Assembly (NCBI GenBank): GCA_004000035.1
Contig: RJAE01000012.1
Location: 1 to 64,000, forward strand
Length of the DNA stretch: 64,000 bases
Direction of reading: 5' to 3'
DNA from: Arthrobacter sulfonylureivorans
GTDB taxonomy: Bacteria > Actinomycetota > Actinomycetes > Actinomycetales > Micrococcaceae
A model generated the notes under the pieces. The model saw nothing but the letters and a program-made list of their open reading frames with translations, made no database searches and was not told where the DNA came from. Positions 27,730 through 35,704 of the stretch are shown piece by piece; the first letter of the stretch is position 1; each line of letters begins with the position of its first letter. A program made the position numbers and the translations under genes.

Positions 27730-29112
27730 GTGGCCGATTCGGCAACAGCGCAAGAATTCGACATCCTGGTCCTCGGCGCCGGCAGCGGCGGTTATGCCGC
27801 GGCCCTGCGCGCCGTGCAGCTGGGCTTCAGCGTCGGCCTGGTGGAGAAGGCCAAGCTCGGCGGCACCTGCCTGCACAACGGCTGCATCCCCACCAAGGCC
27901 CTGCTGCACTCGGCCGAGCTGGCCGACCATGCCAAGGACGCCTCGAAGTACGGCGTGAACCTGAGCATGGACTCAATCGACATGGCCGCAGTCAACGCTT
28001 ACAAAGACGGCATCATTGCGGGCAAGTTCAAGGGCCTCACCGGCCTGATCAAGTCCAAGGGCATCACCGTCATCGAGGGTGAGGGCAAGCTCGTCGGCAC
28101 GGACACCGTCGAGGTCAACGGCACCGCCTACAAGGGCAAGAACATCGTTCTGGCCACCGGCTCCTACTCGAAGACGCTCCCCGGCCTCGAAATCGGCGGC
28201 AAGGTCATCACCTCCGACCACGCCCTGCAGATGGACACCCTGCCCAAGAGCGCCGTGATTCTCGGCGGCGGCGTGATCGGCGTCGAGTTCGCCTCCGTCT
28301 GGAAGTCCTTCGGCGTGGACGTCACCATCGTTGAGGGCCTGCCCTCGCTGGTCCCGAACGAGGACCCGGCCATCATCAAGCAGCTGGAGCGCGCGTTCAA
28401 GAAGCGCGGCATCAAGTTCAACACCGGCGTGTTCTTCGACAAGGTGGAGCAGAACGACGACGGCGTGGTGGTCACGCTGGCCGACGGCAAGACGTTCGAG
28501 GCCGACCTGTTGCTGGTTGCCGTGGGCCGCGGACCGAGCACCGCCGGGCTGGGCTTCGAGGAAGCCGGCGTCACGGTTGACCGTGGCTTCGTGATCACCG
28601 ACGAGCGCCTGCACACCGGCGTCGGCAACATCTACGCCGTGGGCGACATTGTCCCGGGCGTCCAGCTGGCACACCGCGGATTCCAGCAAGGCATCTTCGT
28701 GGCCGAGGAAATCGCCGGCAACAAGCCTGCCGTGATCGAGGACATCAACGTTCCGAAGGTCACCTACTGCGATCCGGAGATCGCCTCCGTCGGCCTAAAC
28801 CAGCCGCAGGCCGAAGAGAAGTACGGCAAGGACAACGTGGAGACGGTCGAGTACAACCTGGCCGGCAACGGCAAGAGCTCGATTCTGGGCACCAGCGGCA
28901 TCATCAAGATGGTCCGCGAGAAGGACGGCCCCATCGTGGGCATGCACATGATCGGCGGCCGCATCGGCGAGCAGATCGGCGAAGCGCAGCTGATCGTCAG
29001 CTGGGAAGCGTACCCGGAGGATGTTGCGGCACTCATCCACGCGCACCCGACCCAGAACGAGGCGCTCGGCGAAGCCGCCATGGCCCTGGCCGGCCGTCCG
29101 CTGCACGGATAA
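27730..29112 (+). CDS. lpdA: dihydrolipoyl dehydrogenase (E3)
   Basis: A 460-residue FAD/NAD flavoprotein that reoxidises dihydrolipoyl groups on E2 subunits of 2-oxoacid dehydrogenases. The FAD motif GAGSGGYAAAL is near residue 15. The redox disulphide is C47/C52 in GGTCLHNGCIPTK. The NAD motif is ILGGGVIGVEFASVW. The C-terminal His-Glu pair sits in HAHPTQNEAL. The start is GTG at 27730, where GAGGGAG lies eight bases upstream; an in-frame start at 27691 has no such site and would add a non-conserved tail. A strong terminator separates it from the E2 gene, but the two products work in the same complex. Confidence 0.95.
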   Translation: MADSATAQEFDILVLGAGSGGYAAALRAVQLGFSVGLVEKAKLGGTCLHNGCIPTKALLHSAELADHAKDASKYGVNLSMDSIDMAAVNAYKDGIIAGKFKGLTGLIKSKGITVIEGEGKLVGTDTVEVNGTAYKGKNIVLATGSYSKTLPGLEIGGKVITSDHALQMDTLPKSAVILGGGVIGVEFASVWKSFGVDVTIVEGLPSLVPNEDPAIIKQLERAFKKRGIKFNTGVFFDKVEQNDDGVVVTLADGKTFEADLLLVAVGRGPSTAGLGFEEAGVTVDRGFVITDERLHTGVGNIYAVGDIVPGVQLAHRGFQQGIFVAEEIAGNKPAVIEDINVPKVTYCDPEIASVGLNQPQAEEKYGKDNVETVEYNLAGNGKSSILGTSGIIKMVREKDGPIVGMHMIGGRIGEQIGEAQLIVSWEAYPEDVAALIHAHPTQNEALGEAAMALAGRPLHG

Positions 29113-29122
29113 CAAGCTTCCC

Positions 29123-29159
29123 CCTAGTGCACCCGTCCTCACCGGACGGGTGCACTAGG
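29123..29159 (+). terminator. intrinsic terminator between lpdA and the E2 gene
   Basis: A perfect 16-bp stem (29123-29138 with 29144-29159) and a 5-base loop begin 11 bp after the lpdA stop. The stem ends inside ACTAGGCT, whose TAGGCT at 29156-29161 could be a -10 for the E2 gene, so terminator and promoter may overlap. Confidence 0.75.
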
Positions 29160-29224
29160 CTCAAGAATAAGACTCGATGTACCGGCCAGGCCGGAAAATA
29201 GACTCAAAGGAGAACGGGGACGAC

Positions 29225-30964
29225 ATGTCTGAAACCGTGAACTTGCCCGCCCTCGGTGAAAGCGTCACCGAAGGCACTGTGACCCGCTGGCTGAAGCAAG
29301 TCGGCGACCGCGTCGAAGTCGACGAACCGCTGCTCGAGGTTTCCACCGACAAGGTCGACACCGAAATCCCCTCTCCCGTAGCCGGTGTGATTGAAGAGAT
29401 CTTGGTGGCCGAGGACGAGACCGCCGACGTCGGAGCCCCGCTGGTGCGCATCGGCGACGGTTCCGGTTCCGGCCAGGCTGCTGGAGAGGCTCCCGCCGAG
29501 GAAGCCCCGGCAGAAGAGCCGCAGCAGGAGGCGCCCGCTCAGGAAGCACCGAAGCAGGAGGAGCCCCAGCAGGAAGCCCCCGCTGAGGAAGCTCCGGCCG
29601 CCGGTTCCGGCGAAGGCACCGAAGTCACTCTCCCGGCCCTGGGCGAGAGCGTGACCGAAGGTACGGTCACCCGCTGGCTGAAGCAGGTAGGCGACACGGT
29701 CGAGGTCGACGAGCCGCTGCTCGAGGTCTCCACGGACAAGGTCGACACCGAAATCCCGTCTCCCGTGGCCGGCACGGTCCAGGAGATCAAGGTCGCCGAG
29801 GACGAGACCGCCGAGGTCGGTTCCGTGCTGGCCATCATCGGCACCGGTGCCGGTCCCGCCAAGGCGGAGCCGAAGGAAGCCGAACCGGTTGCCGCCGCGC
29901 CGGCTCAGGAACGCGAGGCCCCGGTAGAGGAGCCCGCCCAGGCCGAACAGCCGGCCGCCGAAGCTCCGAAGGCAGAAGCGCCCAAGGCAGAGGCGCCTGC
30001 CGCCGCAGCCCCGAAGGAAGCACCGGCACCGGCTGCTGCAGCCTCCGACGCCGGCTACGTCACCCCGCTGGTCCGCAAACTGGCCAACCAGCACAAGGTG
30101 GACCTTTCCACCGTCAAGGGCACCGGCGTGGGCGGACGCATCCGCAAGCAGGACGTGCTGGAAGCAGCCGAATCCGCCGCGAAGCCGGCGGCTCCCGCAG
30201 CAGCCGCTGCAGGCGCTCCGGCCCAGGCAGCAGCCTCGGCCAAGCGCGGCACCGTGGAGAAGGCTCCGCGGATCCGCCAGGTCATTGCCCGCCGGATGCG
30301 CGAATCGCTGGACGCCTCCACCCAGCTCACCCAGGTCCACGAGATCGACATGACCAAGGTGGTCAAGCTCCGCGAACGCGCCAAGAAGTCCTTCCAGGAT
30401 CAGAACGGCGTCAAGCTGACCTACCTGCCCTTCATCGCCAAGGCCGTTGCGGAGGCGCTCAAGCAGCACCCGAAGCTGAACGCAGAGTACGACGAGGAAA
30501 AGCAGGAGATCACCTACCACAACGCCGAGCATCTGGCGATTGCGGTGGATACCGACAAGGGCCTGCTGGTTCCGGTCATCAACGACGCAGGCAACCTCAA
30601 CCTTGCCGGCCTGGCGGGCAAGATTGCCGACGTCGCGGCCCGCACCCGGAGCAACAAGATCGGTCCGGACGAGCTCTCCGGCGGCACGTTCTCCATCACC
30701 AACATCGGCAGCGTCGGGGCCCTGTTCGACACCCCGATCATCAACCAGCCGCAGGTGGGCATCCTCGGGACCGGCAGCATCGTCAAGCGCGCCGTGGTGG
30801 TCCAGGATGAGAACGGCGACGACTCGATCGCGATCCGCTCGATGATGTACCTCTCGCTGACCTACGACCACCGTTTGGTCGACGGCGCGGATGCCGGCCG
30901 TTTCCTGCAGACCCTGCGGGCACGCTTGGAAGCCGGGCAGTTCGAGGCGGACCTGGGCCTCTAG
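29225..30964 (+). CDS. sucB: 2-oxoacid dehydrogenase E2 component (dihydrolipoyl acyltransferase; SucB/AceF type)
   Basis: A 579-residue E2 with two lipoyl domains (about residues 1-77 and 132-207), each carrying lipoyl-lysine in [13 protein letters not shown]. An Ala/Pro/Glu linker, the E1/E3-binding domain (about 277-313, [15 protein letters not shown]) and the catalytic domain follow; the catalytic HRLVDG is near residue 548. It transfers acyl groups from lipoate to CoA. Annotators often call this gene sucB, but in several actinobacteria the equivalent protein serves pyruvate dehydrogenase or both complexes, because OdhA carries its own E2 domain; the name is therefore tentative. The start is ATG 29225 with AGGAGAA about 12 bases upstream. 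A 22-bp-stem terminator follows. Confidence 0.9.
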   Translation: MSETVNLPALGESVTEGTVTRWLKQVGDRVEVDEPLLEVSTDKVDTEIPSPVAGVIEEILVAEDETADVGAPLVRIGDGSGSGQAAGEAPAEEAPAEEPQQEAPAQEAPKQEEPQQEAPAEEAPAAGSGEGTEVTLPALGESVTEGTVTRWLKQVGDTVEVDEPLLEVSTDKVDTEIPSPVAGTVQEIKVAEDETAEVGSVLAIIGTGAGPAKAEPKEAEPVAAAPAQEREAPVEEPAQAEQPAAEAPKAEAPKAEAPAAAAPKEAPAPAAAASDAGYVTPLVRKLANQHKVDLSTVKGTGVGGRIRKQDVLEAAESAAKPAAPAAAAAGAPAQAAASAKRGTVEKAPRIRQVIARRMRESLDASTQLTQVHEIDMTKVVKLRERAKKSFQDQNGVKLTYLPFIAKAVAEALKQHPKLNAEYDEEKQEITYHNAEHLAIAVDTDKGLLVPVINDAGNLNLAGLAGKIADVAARTRSNKIGPDELSGGTFSITNIGSVGALFDTPIINQPQVGILGTGSIVKRAVVVQDENGDDSIAIRSMMYLSLTYDHRLVDGADAGRFLQTLRARLEAGQFEADLGL

Positions 30965-30985
30965 CCCGGCCGGTCGGCACGACCC

Positions 30986-31039
30986 ACGAAACGGCGGCGG
31001 GCTGCGTTCACTCATGGACGCAGCCCGCCGCCGTTTCGT
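30986..31039 (+). terminator. strong intrinsic terminator after the E2 gene
   Basis: A perfect 22-bp stem (30986-31007 with 31018-31039) and a 10-base loop start 22 bp after the E2 stop, one of the longest hairpins in the window. Confidence 0.85.
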
Positions 31040-31118
31040 CACCACTCCTGCTACTACACCAGGTAGAAATATTCGGTTTGCCGCGGCATGCCGCGGATTG
31101 ACGCCCGCTACCGGCCGC

Positions 31119-31124
31119 TAAGCT
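31119..31124 (+). promoter_or_regulatory. -10 element of a predicted leaderless promoter for the 4-TM protein gene
   Basis: TAAGCT is followed by gggcct and the ATG at 31131. ATTGAC at 31097-31102, 16 bp upstream of the hexamer, is a reasonable -35, making this the most complete promoter of the leaderless set. Confidence 0.6.
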
Positions 31125-31130
31125 GGGCCT

Positions 31131-31481
31131 ATGGACATCCTTTACAACATCCTCGTCTTCCTGCACATCGTCGGTGCAGCCATGATCGTCGGCATCTGGA
31201 TCGGCAACATGAAGAAGCCCACCGTCCACCCGCGCCAGTTCGACGGCGCCGCCCTGCAGGTCATCACCGGCGTCATCATGATGGGCCTGATCCCGGCGAT
31301 GGACCTGGACGCGAACTACGTGAAGCTGACCATCAAGCTTGTCATCGCGCTCGTTGTGGCCGTCCTCGCGTTCATCGGCCGCCGCAAGTACAAGGCGGGC
31401 GAGCCGATTTCCGCCGGCCTGGCCCACTCCGTCGGCGGCCTGGCGCTGCTGAACGTTGCCATCGCGACCTTGTGGAACTGA
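31131..31481 (+). CDS. small four-helix membrane protein of unknown function
   Basis: A 116-residue protein that is almost entirely membrane-embedded. Hydrophobic segments lie at about residues 4-24, 40-57, 66-83 and 95-113. The first helix has LHIVGAAMIVGIW, a histidine-containing pattern also seen in small CopD/DUF2269-like membrane proteins, but similarity is too short for assignment. The predicted leaderless promoter fixes the ATG at 31131. It is bracketed by strong terminators, so it is probably monocistronic. Confidence 0.75.
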   Translation: MDILYNILVFLHIVGAAMIVGIWIGNMKKPTVHPRQFDGAALQVITGVIMMGLIPAMDLDANYVKLTIKLVIALVVAVLAFIGRRKYKAGEPISAGLAHSVGGLALLNVAIATLWN

Positions 31482-31500
31482 CCTTCTGAAGCTCCTGACG

Positions 31501-31536
31501 CTGCGGCCGGCCCCGGACTACGGGGGCCGGCCGCAG
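31501..31536 (+). terminator. intrinsic terminator after the 4-TM protein gene
   Basis: A perfect 14-bp GC-rich stem (31501-31514 with 31523-31536) around an 8-base loop is followed by TTGCTT, 19 bp after the stop codon. Confidence 0.8.
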
Positions 31537-31578
31537 TTGCTTAACCCGGTGCCACCGGACAGTCCGCGGCAACTCCCC

Positions 31579-31584
31579 TAGGAT
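31579..31584 (+). promoter_or_regulatory. -10 element upstream of the OsmC gene
   Basis: TAGGAT lies about 74 bp before the OsmC start, with CGGACA 17 bp further upstream as a weak -35. In contrast to its neighbours this gene would have a conventional leader with a ribosome-binding site. Confidence 0.4.
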
Positions 31585-31657
31585 GAGGATGACGGCATCG
31601 GCCGCACCCGGCCGGAACGGCCGGAACGCATCCGAGTACATCGACCAAGAAGGACAC

Positions 31658-32095
31658 ATGGCTACAACACGTTCTGCGAGCACCAATTGGAAGGGCGATC
31701 TCGCCAGCGGCAGCGGCCAGACGACGTTCGAATCGTCCGGAATCGGCACCTACGACGTCACGTGGAAGGCTCGCACTGAACAGTCGGAAGGCAAGACCAG
31801 CCCCGAGGAACTGATTGCGGCGGCGCACGCCTCCTGCTACTCGATGGCGTTCAGCAACATTCTCAAGCAAGCCGGCCACACGGCCGAAAGCATCAAGACG
31901 ACTGCCGAGGTGGATTTCGATACCTCTGACGGTGCGCAGATCAGCGAAATCCGCCTGACCGTCCGTGCCACGGTGCCGGGCATCAGCGAGGACGACTTCC
32001 AGTCCAGTGCGCAGGCTGCTAAGGAAGGCTGTCCGGTGTCCAAGGCGCTGGCCTCGGTGCCCAGCATCACCCTGGATGCGGCGCTCAATTCCTGA
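31658..32095 (+). CDS. osmC: OsmC family peroxiredoxin
   Basis: A 145-residue thiol peroxidase of the OsmC/Ohr superfamily, reducing organic or fatty-acid hydroperoxides. The two catalytic cysteines are in HASCYSMAFSNIL (about residue 56) and EGCPVSKAL (about residue 129); the spacing and the ATTRSASTNWKGDLASGSG N-terminus are typical of OsmC rather than Ohr. The start is ATG 31658 with AAGGA four to five bases upstream; the frame is open to 31583, but the ribosome-binding site and family length favour the shorter form. It sits between two terminators, so it is monocistronic. Confidence 0.88.
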   Translation: MATTRSASTNWKGDLASGSGQTTFESSGIGTYDVTWKARTEQSEGKTSPEELIAAAHASCYSMAFSNILKQAGHTAESIKTTAEVDFDTSDGAQISEIRLTVRATVPGISEDDFQSSAQAAKEGCPVSKALASVPSITLDAALNS

Positions 32096-32127
32096 GCCCG
32101 CGCCCGCTCGGGCCTGACGGACCACAG

Positions 32128-32160
32128 CAGAACCCCGCAGCCGCCGGCTGCGGGGTTCTG
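32128..32160. terminator. bidirectional terminator between osmC and the tricorn protease gene
   Basis: A perfect 15-bp stem (32128-32142 with 32146-32160) and a 3-base loop lie between two convergent genes, 32 bp after osmC and 15 bp before the end of the protease gene. Confidence 0.85.
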
Positions 32161-32175
32161 TGTTCCCTGCTTCGG

Positions 32176-35100
32176 TTAGCTGTCCTGCGGCCGCGGCGGC
32201 AGCGGTCCGGGGCGCAGCACGGGGTAGCCGGCGCGGGAGGGCGGCTGGTCGGTCGGTAGTTCGCCCAGCATCTCTTTGAGAATCCCCACACCGTGCTCCA
32301 GCTGCGGGTCCTCCCCCGCACCGTACGCGTGCGGCGGGAACGGCACCTCGATGTCCGGCTCCACGCCGTAGTTCTCCACACCCCAGCCCACGCCCTGCGT
32401 GAACCAGAAGGCGTACCGCGGCTGCGTCACCCCGGTGCCGTCGGCCAGCGCAAACTTCGCGTCGATGCCGACCACGCCACCCCATGTCCGTGTCCCGATC
32501 ACGGGGCCGATGCCGCGCAGCTTGCTGACCTGCGTGATGATGTCGCCGTCGGAACCGGCATATTCATCCGTGAGGACGACGACCGGGCCCCGCGGAGCAT
32601 GCGCGGGATACGTGCCCGGCTGCTCGCCGCGCGCGAGGTTCCAGGCGTTGACTTTGCGGCCGATCAGTTCGGCCACCAGCTGCGAGGTATGTCCGCCCCG
32701 GTTGCGCCGGACATCGATGACGAGGGCGTCCTTGGCCGTCTCCACGTCCAGATCACGGTGCAGTTGCGCCCAGCCGCGGGCCACCATGTCCGGAATGTGG
32801 AGGTAGCCGAAGCGCCCGTTCGATGCGTCGCGGACAGTGCGGCGGTTGCCGGCGACCCAGTTCTGGTACCGGAGCCGCTCCTCGTCGCGGACCGGGATCA
32901 CCGCAATCCGCCGCTGCAGGCCCGCTTCCGGGCTGCCGGTGCCGTTGACGATGGTCAGTTCAACCGTCTTGCCGGCGGCACCCACCAGCAGCGGCGCCGG
33001 CCCGGCGAGCGGATCCACCGGGATTCCGTCCACCGCCGCGATCACGTCGCCCGGCTGGACGGCGGCGCCCGGCGCGGTCAGTGGAGACAACGCCAGCGGA
33101 TCCGACGATTCCCCGGCCAGGATCTTGTGCACGGTCCAACCGGCGTCGGTCCGCACCAGATCGGCGCCCAGCAGTCCCTGCTTGCCGGCGCCGGGCTCGG
33201 TGACCGGTGCGGGCATGACGTAGGCGTGCGAGGTGCCAAGCTCGCCGTGCAGTTCCCAGAGCAGGTCGACCAGGTCGTCGTGGGAACCGAGGCGATCCAC
33301 CAGCGGCCGGTAGCGGTCGTAGACGCCCTGCCAGTCCAGGCCCGCCATGTCCTCGGCCCAGTAGAAGTCGCGCTGCAGCCGCCAGGCCTCTTCGAAGGCC
33401 TGGCCCCAGACTTTGAGCGGCTCCAGCGTGAGCCGGATCCGGCTCAGGTCCACCAGCACGCTCTCCGGGGAATCGTCGTCGACTTTGCCGGCGGCAGGCA
33501 CGGCCCTGACCTGCAACTTGTGCACGTACACCAGCCGTTTGCGGTCCTGCGACATTTCGTAAGCATCCAGGGCCGGCACCAGCACGGAAACCTCCCGGCG
33601 GGCGAGGTCGAACCGCTCCAGCCGCTGGGACTGCTCCGCATCCTCGGCTGAGGCGCGTCCTTCTCCGGTGACACCGGCGGGGTCATTGGCCAGCCACAGC
33701 AACGCGCCGTCCACCGCGGTGAGGCGTGTATAGCGGCCCTGCTGGACCGGGACAGGGATAATCCGCTCAGCCAGCCGTTCGGAGTCCACGGCGATCTCCG
33801 CGGCGGCAGGCTTGGTCTTGTCCCCGTCCGGCGAGCCGTCGTGGTCCTTCTCCCCTGCCGGCGGCGCGTCCGGCAACGTGCCGTGCACCGAGGGGCCGAA
33901 CGGCGAGGGGGTGGCGGCGGCCAGGGCCACCAGGAACGGCTTGGTGGATGCCGGGAAACCCAAATCAAAGCTGTGGGTGGAATAGACCGGGTCGAAGCTC
34001 CGCTCGGAGAGGAAGGCGGCGAACTTGCCATCTGGGGTGAAGGCCGGCCCGTGGTCCCGGAAGCGTCCGTCGGTGACGTCAATGATGCTGCCCGTGCCGT
34101 CTGCCCGGACCAGCCGGAGCCGGGTGCGCGTGCCCTCGGTCGTCACCGGCTCGGCCCACAGGATCCAGCGCGAATCGGGTGAGAAGGCCAGTTCGTTGAC
34201 GGCCCCGTGGTCGGTGCCCGCGAGCCGGTGCAGCTCCCCGCTTTCGGCGTCCAGGACCAGCAGTTGACCGTACTCGGTGGCCACCGCCGCCAAGGTGCCG
34301 TCCGGGCTGGCGGCGAGCGCGCTCACCCGGTCCGGTCCGGGCAGTTCCACCCGGCGCAACTGCTGTGGAGCCAGCGCCGCGGCCGAACGTGCCTCGGCTT
34401 CCCGGACGTCCGCTCCGCTGCCGCCCTGCTTTCCGCCGGAGCGCACTTCCACAATGGGTTGGGATTGGGTCGGATTGACGACGGCGGAGGCCGAGACCGG
34501 GCGCGGCAAGCCGACCGGTTCCGGTTCAGCAGATGCCGCACTGATTTCGGCAGGCGCCGGCGCGTCCGGCTGGGGAAGCTGTTCGAAAACCTGGCGGATG
34601 TAGAGGGCTTCTTCGCCCCCGTGGTCGGCAACGTAGACCACCCGCGAGTCACCCAGCGGCCGCGCCAGCCGGGCCCGGACGCCCGGCGTGGACTCCACGA
34701 CGCGGGAAGGACCGTCCCGATGGGTCAGCCAATGCACTGTTCCGTGCGCCTCGATGACGGACGCCGTGCCCTTCGGATTCGGCATGGCCGACGCCAAGTG
34801 CTGGGCCACGTTAAGAGGGCGGCTGCGGCGGCCGGTCGAGGCCGACCCCAACGTGACATCAATCCGGCGTGGCTCCGCCTCGAGGGAATCGAGCAGCCAC
34901 AGCTCTCCGGCGGACTCGAAGACCACCCGGGTGCCGTCGGTTGAGGCGTGGCGGACATAAAACCCGTCATGGTCGGTGTGCCGGCGCAGGTCCGCCCCGT
35001 CCGGCCGCACCGAATACAGGTTGCCGTGGCCTTCATGGTCGCTGAGAAACGCTATCCGGTCTCCGACCCACATCGGATCGGCCAGGTTCCCGTCCAGTTC

Positions 35101-35667
35101 TGCAGCGAGGCGCCCGAATTCGCCGCCTCCATCGCGGTCAATCCACAGCTTTCCGGCCGTGCCGCCGCGGTAGCGCTTCCACCAGGCCGGTTCGCGCGAG
35201 AGCACGCTGCCGACCACCACGGGGCGCTCGTCGCCAAGCTCCGGCCCAAACGCAACGGACTCGACCGGGCCAAAGGGCAACAGGCGGGCGCCGGAGCCGT
35301 CCAGCGGCACGGCGTAGGCCCAGGTGTGGCGCGATTCTTCACGCTGGAACGAACTGGTCACCAAGGCTTCCCCTGTGGGCGTGAATCCTTTGACCTTTGT
35401 CGATGCATGCCCCCAGTAGGTCAGCTGGCGGAAGCCGCCGCCGTCGACCGAGGCAGTCACCACCTCCGGCGCGCTGGCCTGCACCACGCCCCAGACCAGA
35501 TCCTGGCCGTCGGGCGAAAACCTGGGGTTCCTGGCCGGCAATTGAAGTGACGAAACCCGCCACGCCCTGCCCCCGGCAAGCGGGCCCACCCACACATCGT
35601 CCTCGGCGACGAACGTGACGAGATCGGCGTGCACGTGCGGGTAGCGGAAGTAGCTGGATAAAGTCAT
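32176..35667 (-). CDS. tricorn protease homologue (S41 family serine peptidase)
   Basis: A 1163-residue cytosolic peptidase resembling archaeal/actinobacterial tricorn, which trims peptides released by proteasome-like proteases. The N-terminal ~650 residues form beta-propeller blades (repeated FSPDGQDL/ FTPDGKFAAFLS type motifs). A helical C1 domain (WRLQRDFYWAEDMAGLDW) carries the Ser-His element GELGTSHAYVM, followed by a PDZ segment and the C2 domain with the nucleophile YAGSDGDII and GTRTWGGVVGI. The glutamate of the tetrad is probably in ENYGVEPDIEV. There is no signal peptide. The start ATG 35667 has TAAGAT six bases upstream (leaderless type). It lies 37 bp downstream of the kinase gene on the same strand. 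Confidence 0.9.
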   Translation of the reverse strand: MTLSSYFRYPHVHADLVTFVAEDDVWVGPLAGGRAWRVSSLQLPARNPRFSPDGQDLVWGVVQASAPEVVTASVDGGGFRQLTYWGHASTKVKGFTPTGEALVTSSFQREESRHTWAYAVPLDGSGARLLPFGPVESVAFGPELGDERPVVVGSVLSREPAWWKRYRGGTAGKLWIDRDGGGEFGRLAAELDGNLADPMWVGDRIAFLSDHEGHGNLYSVRPDGADLRRHTDHDGFYVRHASTDGTRVVFESAGELWLLDSLEAEPRRIDVTLGSASTGRRSRPLNVAQHLASAMPNPKGTASVIEAHGTVHWLTHRDGPSRVVESTPGVRARLARPLGDSRVVYVADHGGEEALYIRQVFEQLPQPDAPAPAEISAASAEPEPVGLPRPVSASAVVNPTQSQPIVEVRSGGKQGGSGADVREAEARSAAALAPQQLRRVELPGPDRVSALAASPDGTLAAVATEYGQLLVLDAESGELHRLAGTDHGAVNELAFSPDSRWILWAEPVTTEGTRTRLRLVRADGTGSIIDVTDGRFRDHGPAFTPDGKFAAFLSERSFDPVYSTHSFDLGFPASTKPFLVALAAATPSPFGPSVHGTLPDAPPAGEKDHDGSPDGDKTKPAAAEIAVDSERLAERIIPVPVQQGRYTRLTAVDGALLWLANDPAGVTGEGRASAEDAEQSQRLERFDLARREVSVLVPALDAYEMSQDRKRLVYVHKLQVRAVPAAGKVDDDSPESVLVDLSRIRLTLEPLKVWGQAFEEAWRLQRDFYWAEDMAGLDWQGVYDRYRPLVDRLGSHDDLVDLLWELHGELGTSHAYVMPAPVTEPGAGKQGLLGADLVRTDAGWTVHKILAGESSDPLALSPLTAPGAAVQPGDVIAAVDGIPVDPLAGPAPLLVGAAGKTVELTIVNGTGSPEAGLQRRIAVIPVRDEERLRYQNWVAGNRRTVRDASNGRFGYLHIPDMVARGWAQLHRDLDVETAKDALVIDVRRNRGGHTSQLVAELIGRKVNAWNLARGEQPGTYPAHAPRGPVVVLTDEYAGSDGDIITQVSKLRGIGPVIGTRTWGGVVGIDAKFALADGTGVTQPRYAFWFTQGVGWGVENYGVEPDIEVPFPPHAYGAGEDPQLEHGVGILKEMLGELPTDQPPSRAGYPVLRPGPLPPRPQDS

Positions 35668-35673
35668 GCCTCG

Positions 35674-35679
35674 ATCTTA
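35674..35679 (-). promoter_or_regulatory. -10 element of a predicted leaderless promoter for the tricorn gene
   Basis: On the minus strand TAAGAT, then cgaggc, then the ATG at 35667. The hexamer lies in the short gap after the kinase gene, so the protease need not depend on kinase transcription. Confidence 0.6.
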
Positions 35680-35704
35680 GTCACGGCCAGCAGCAGCCCT
35701 CGGG

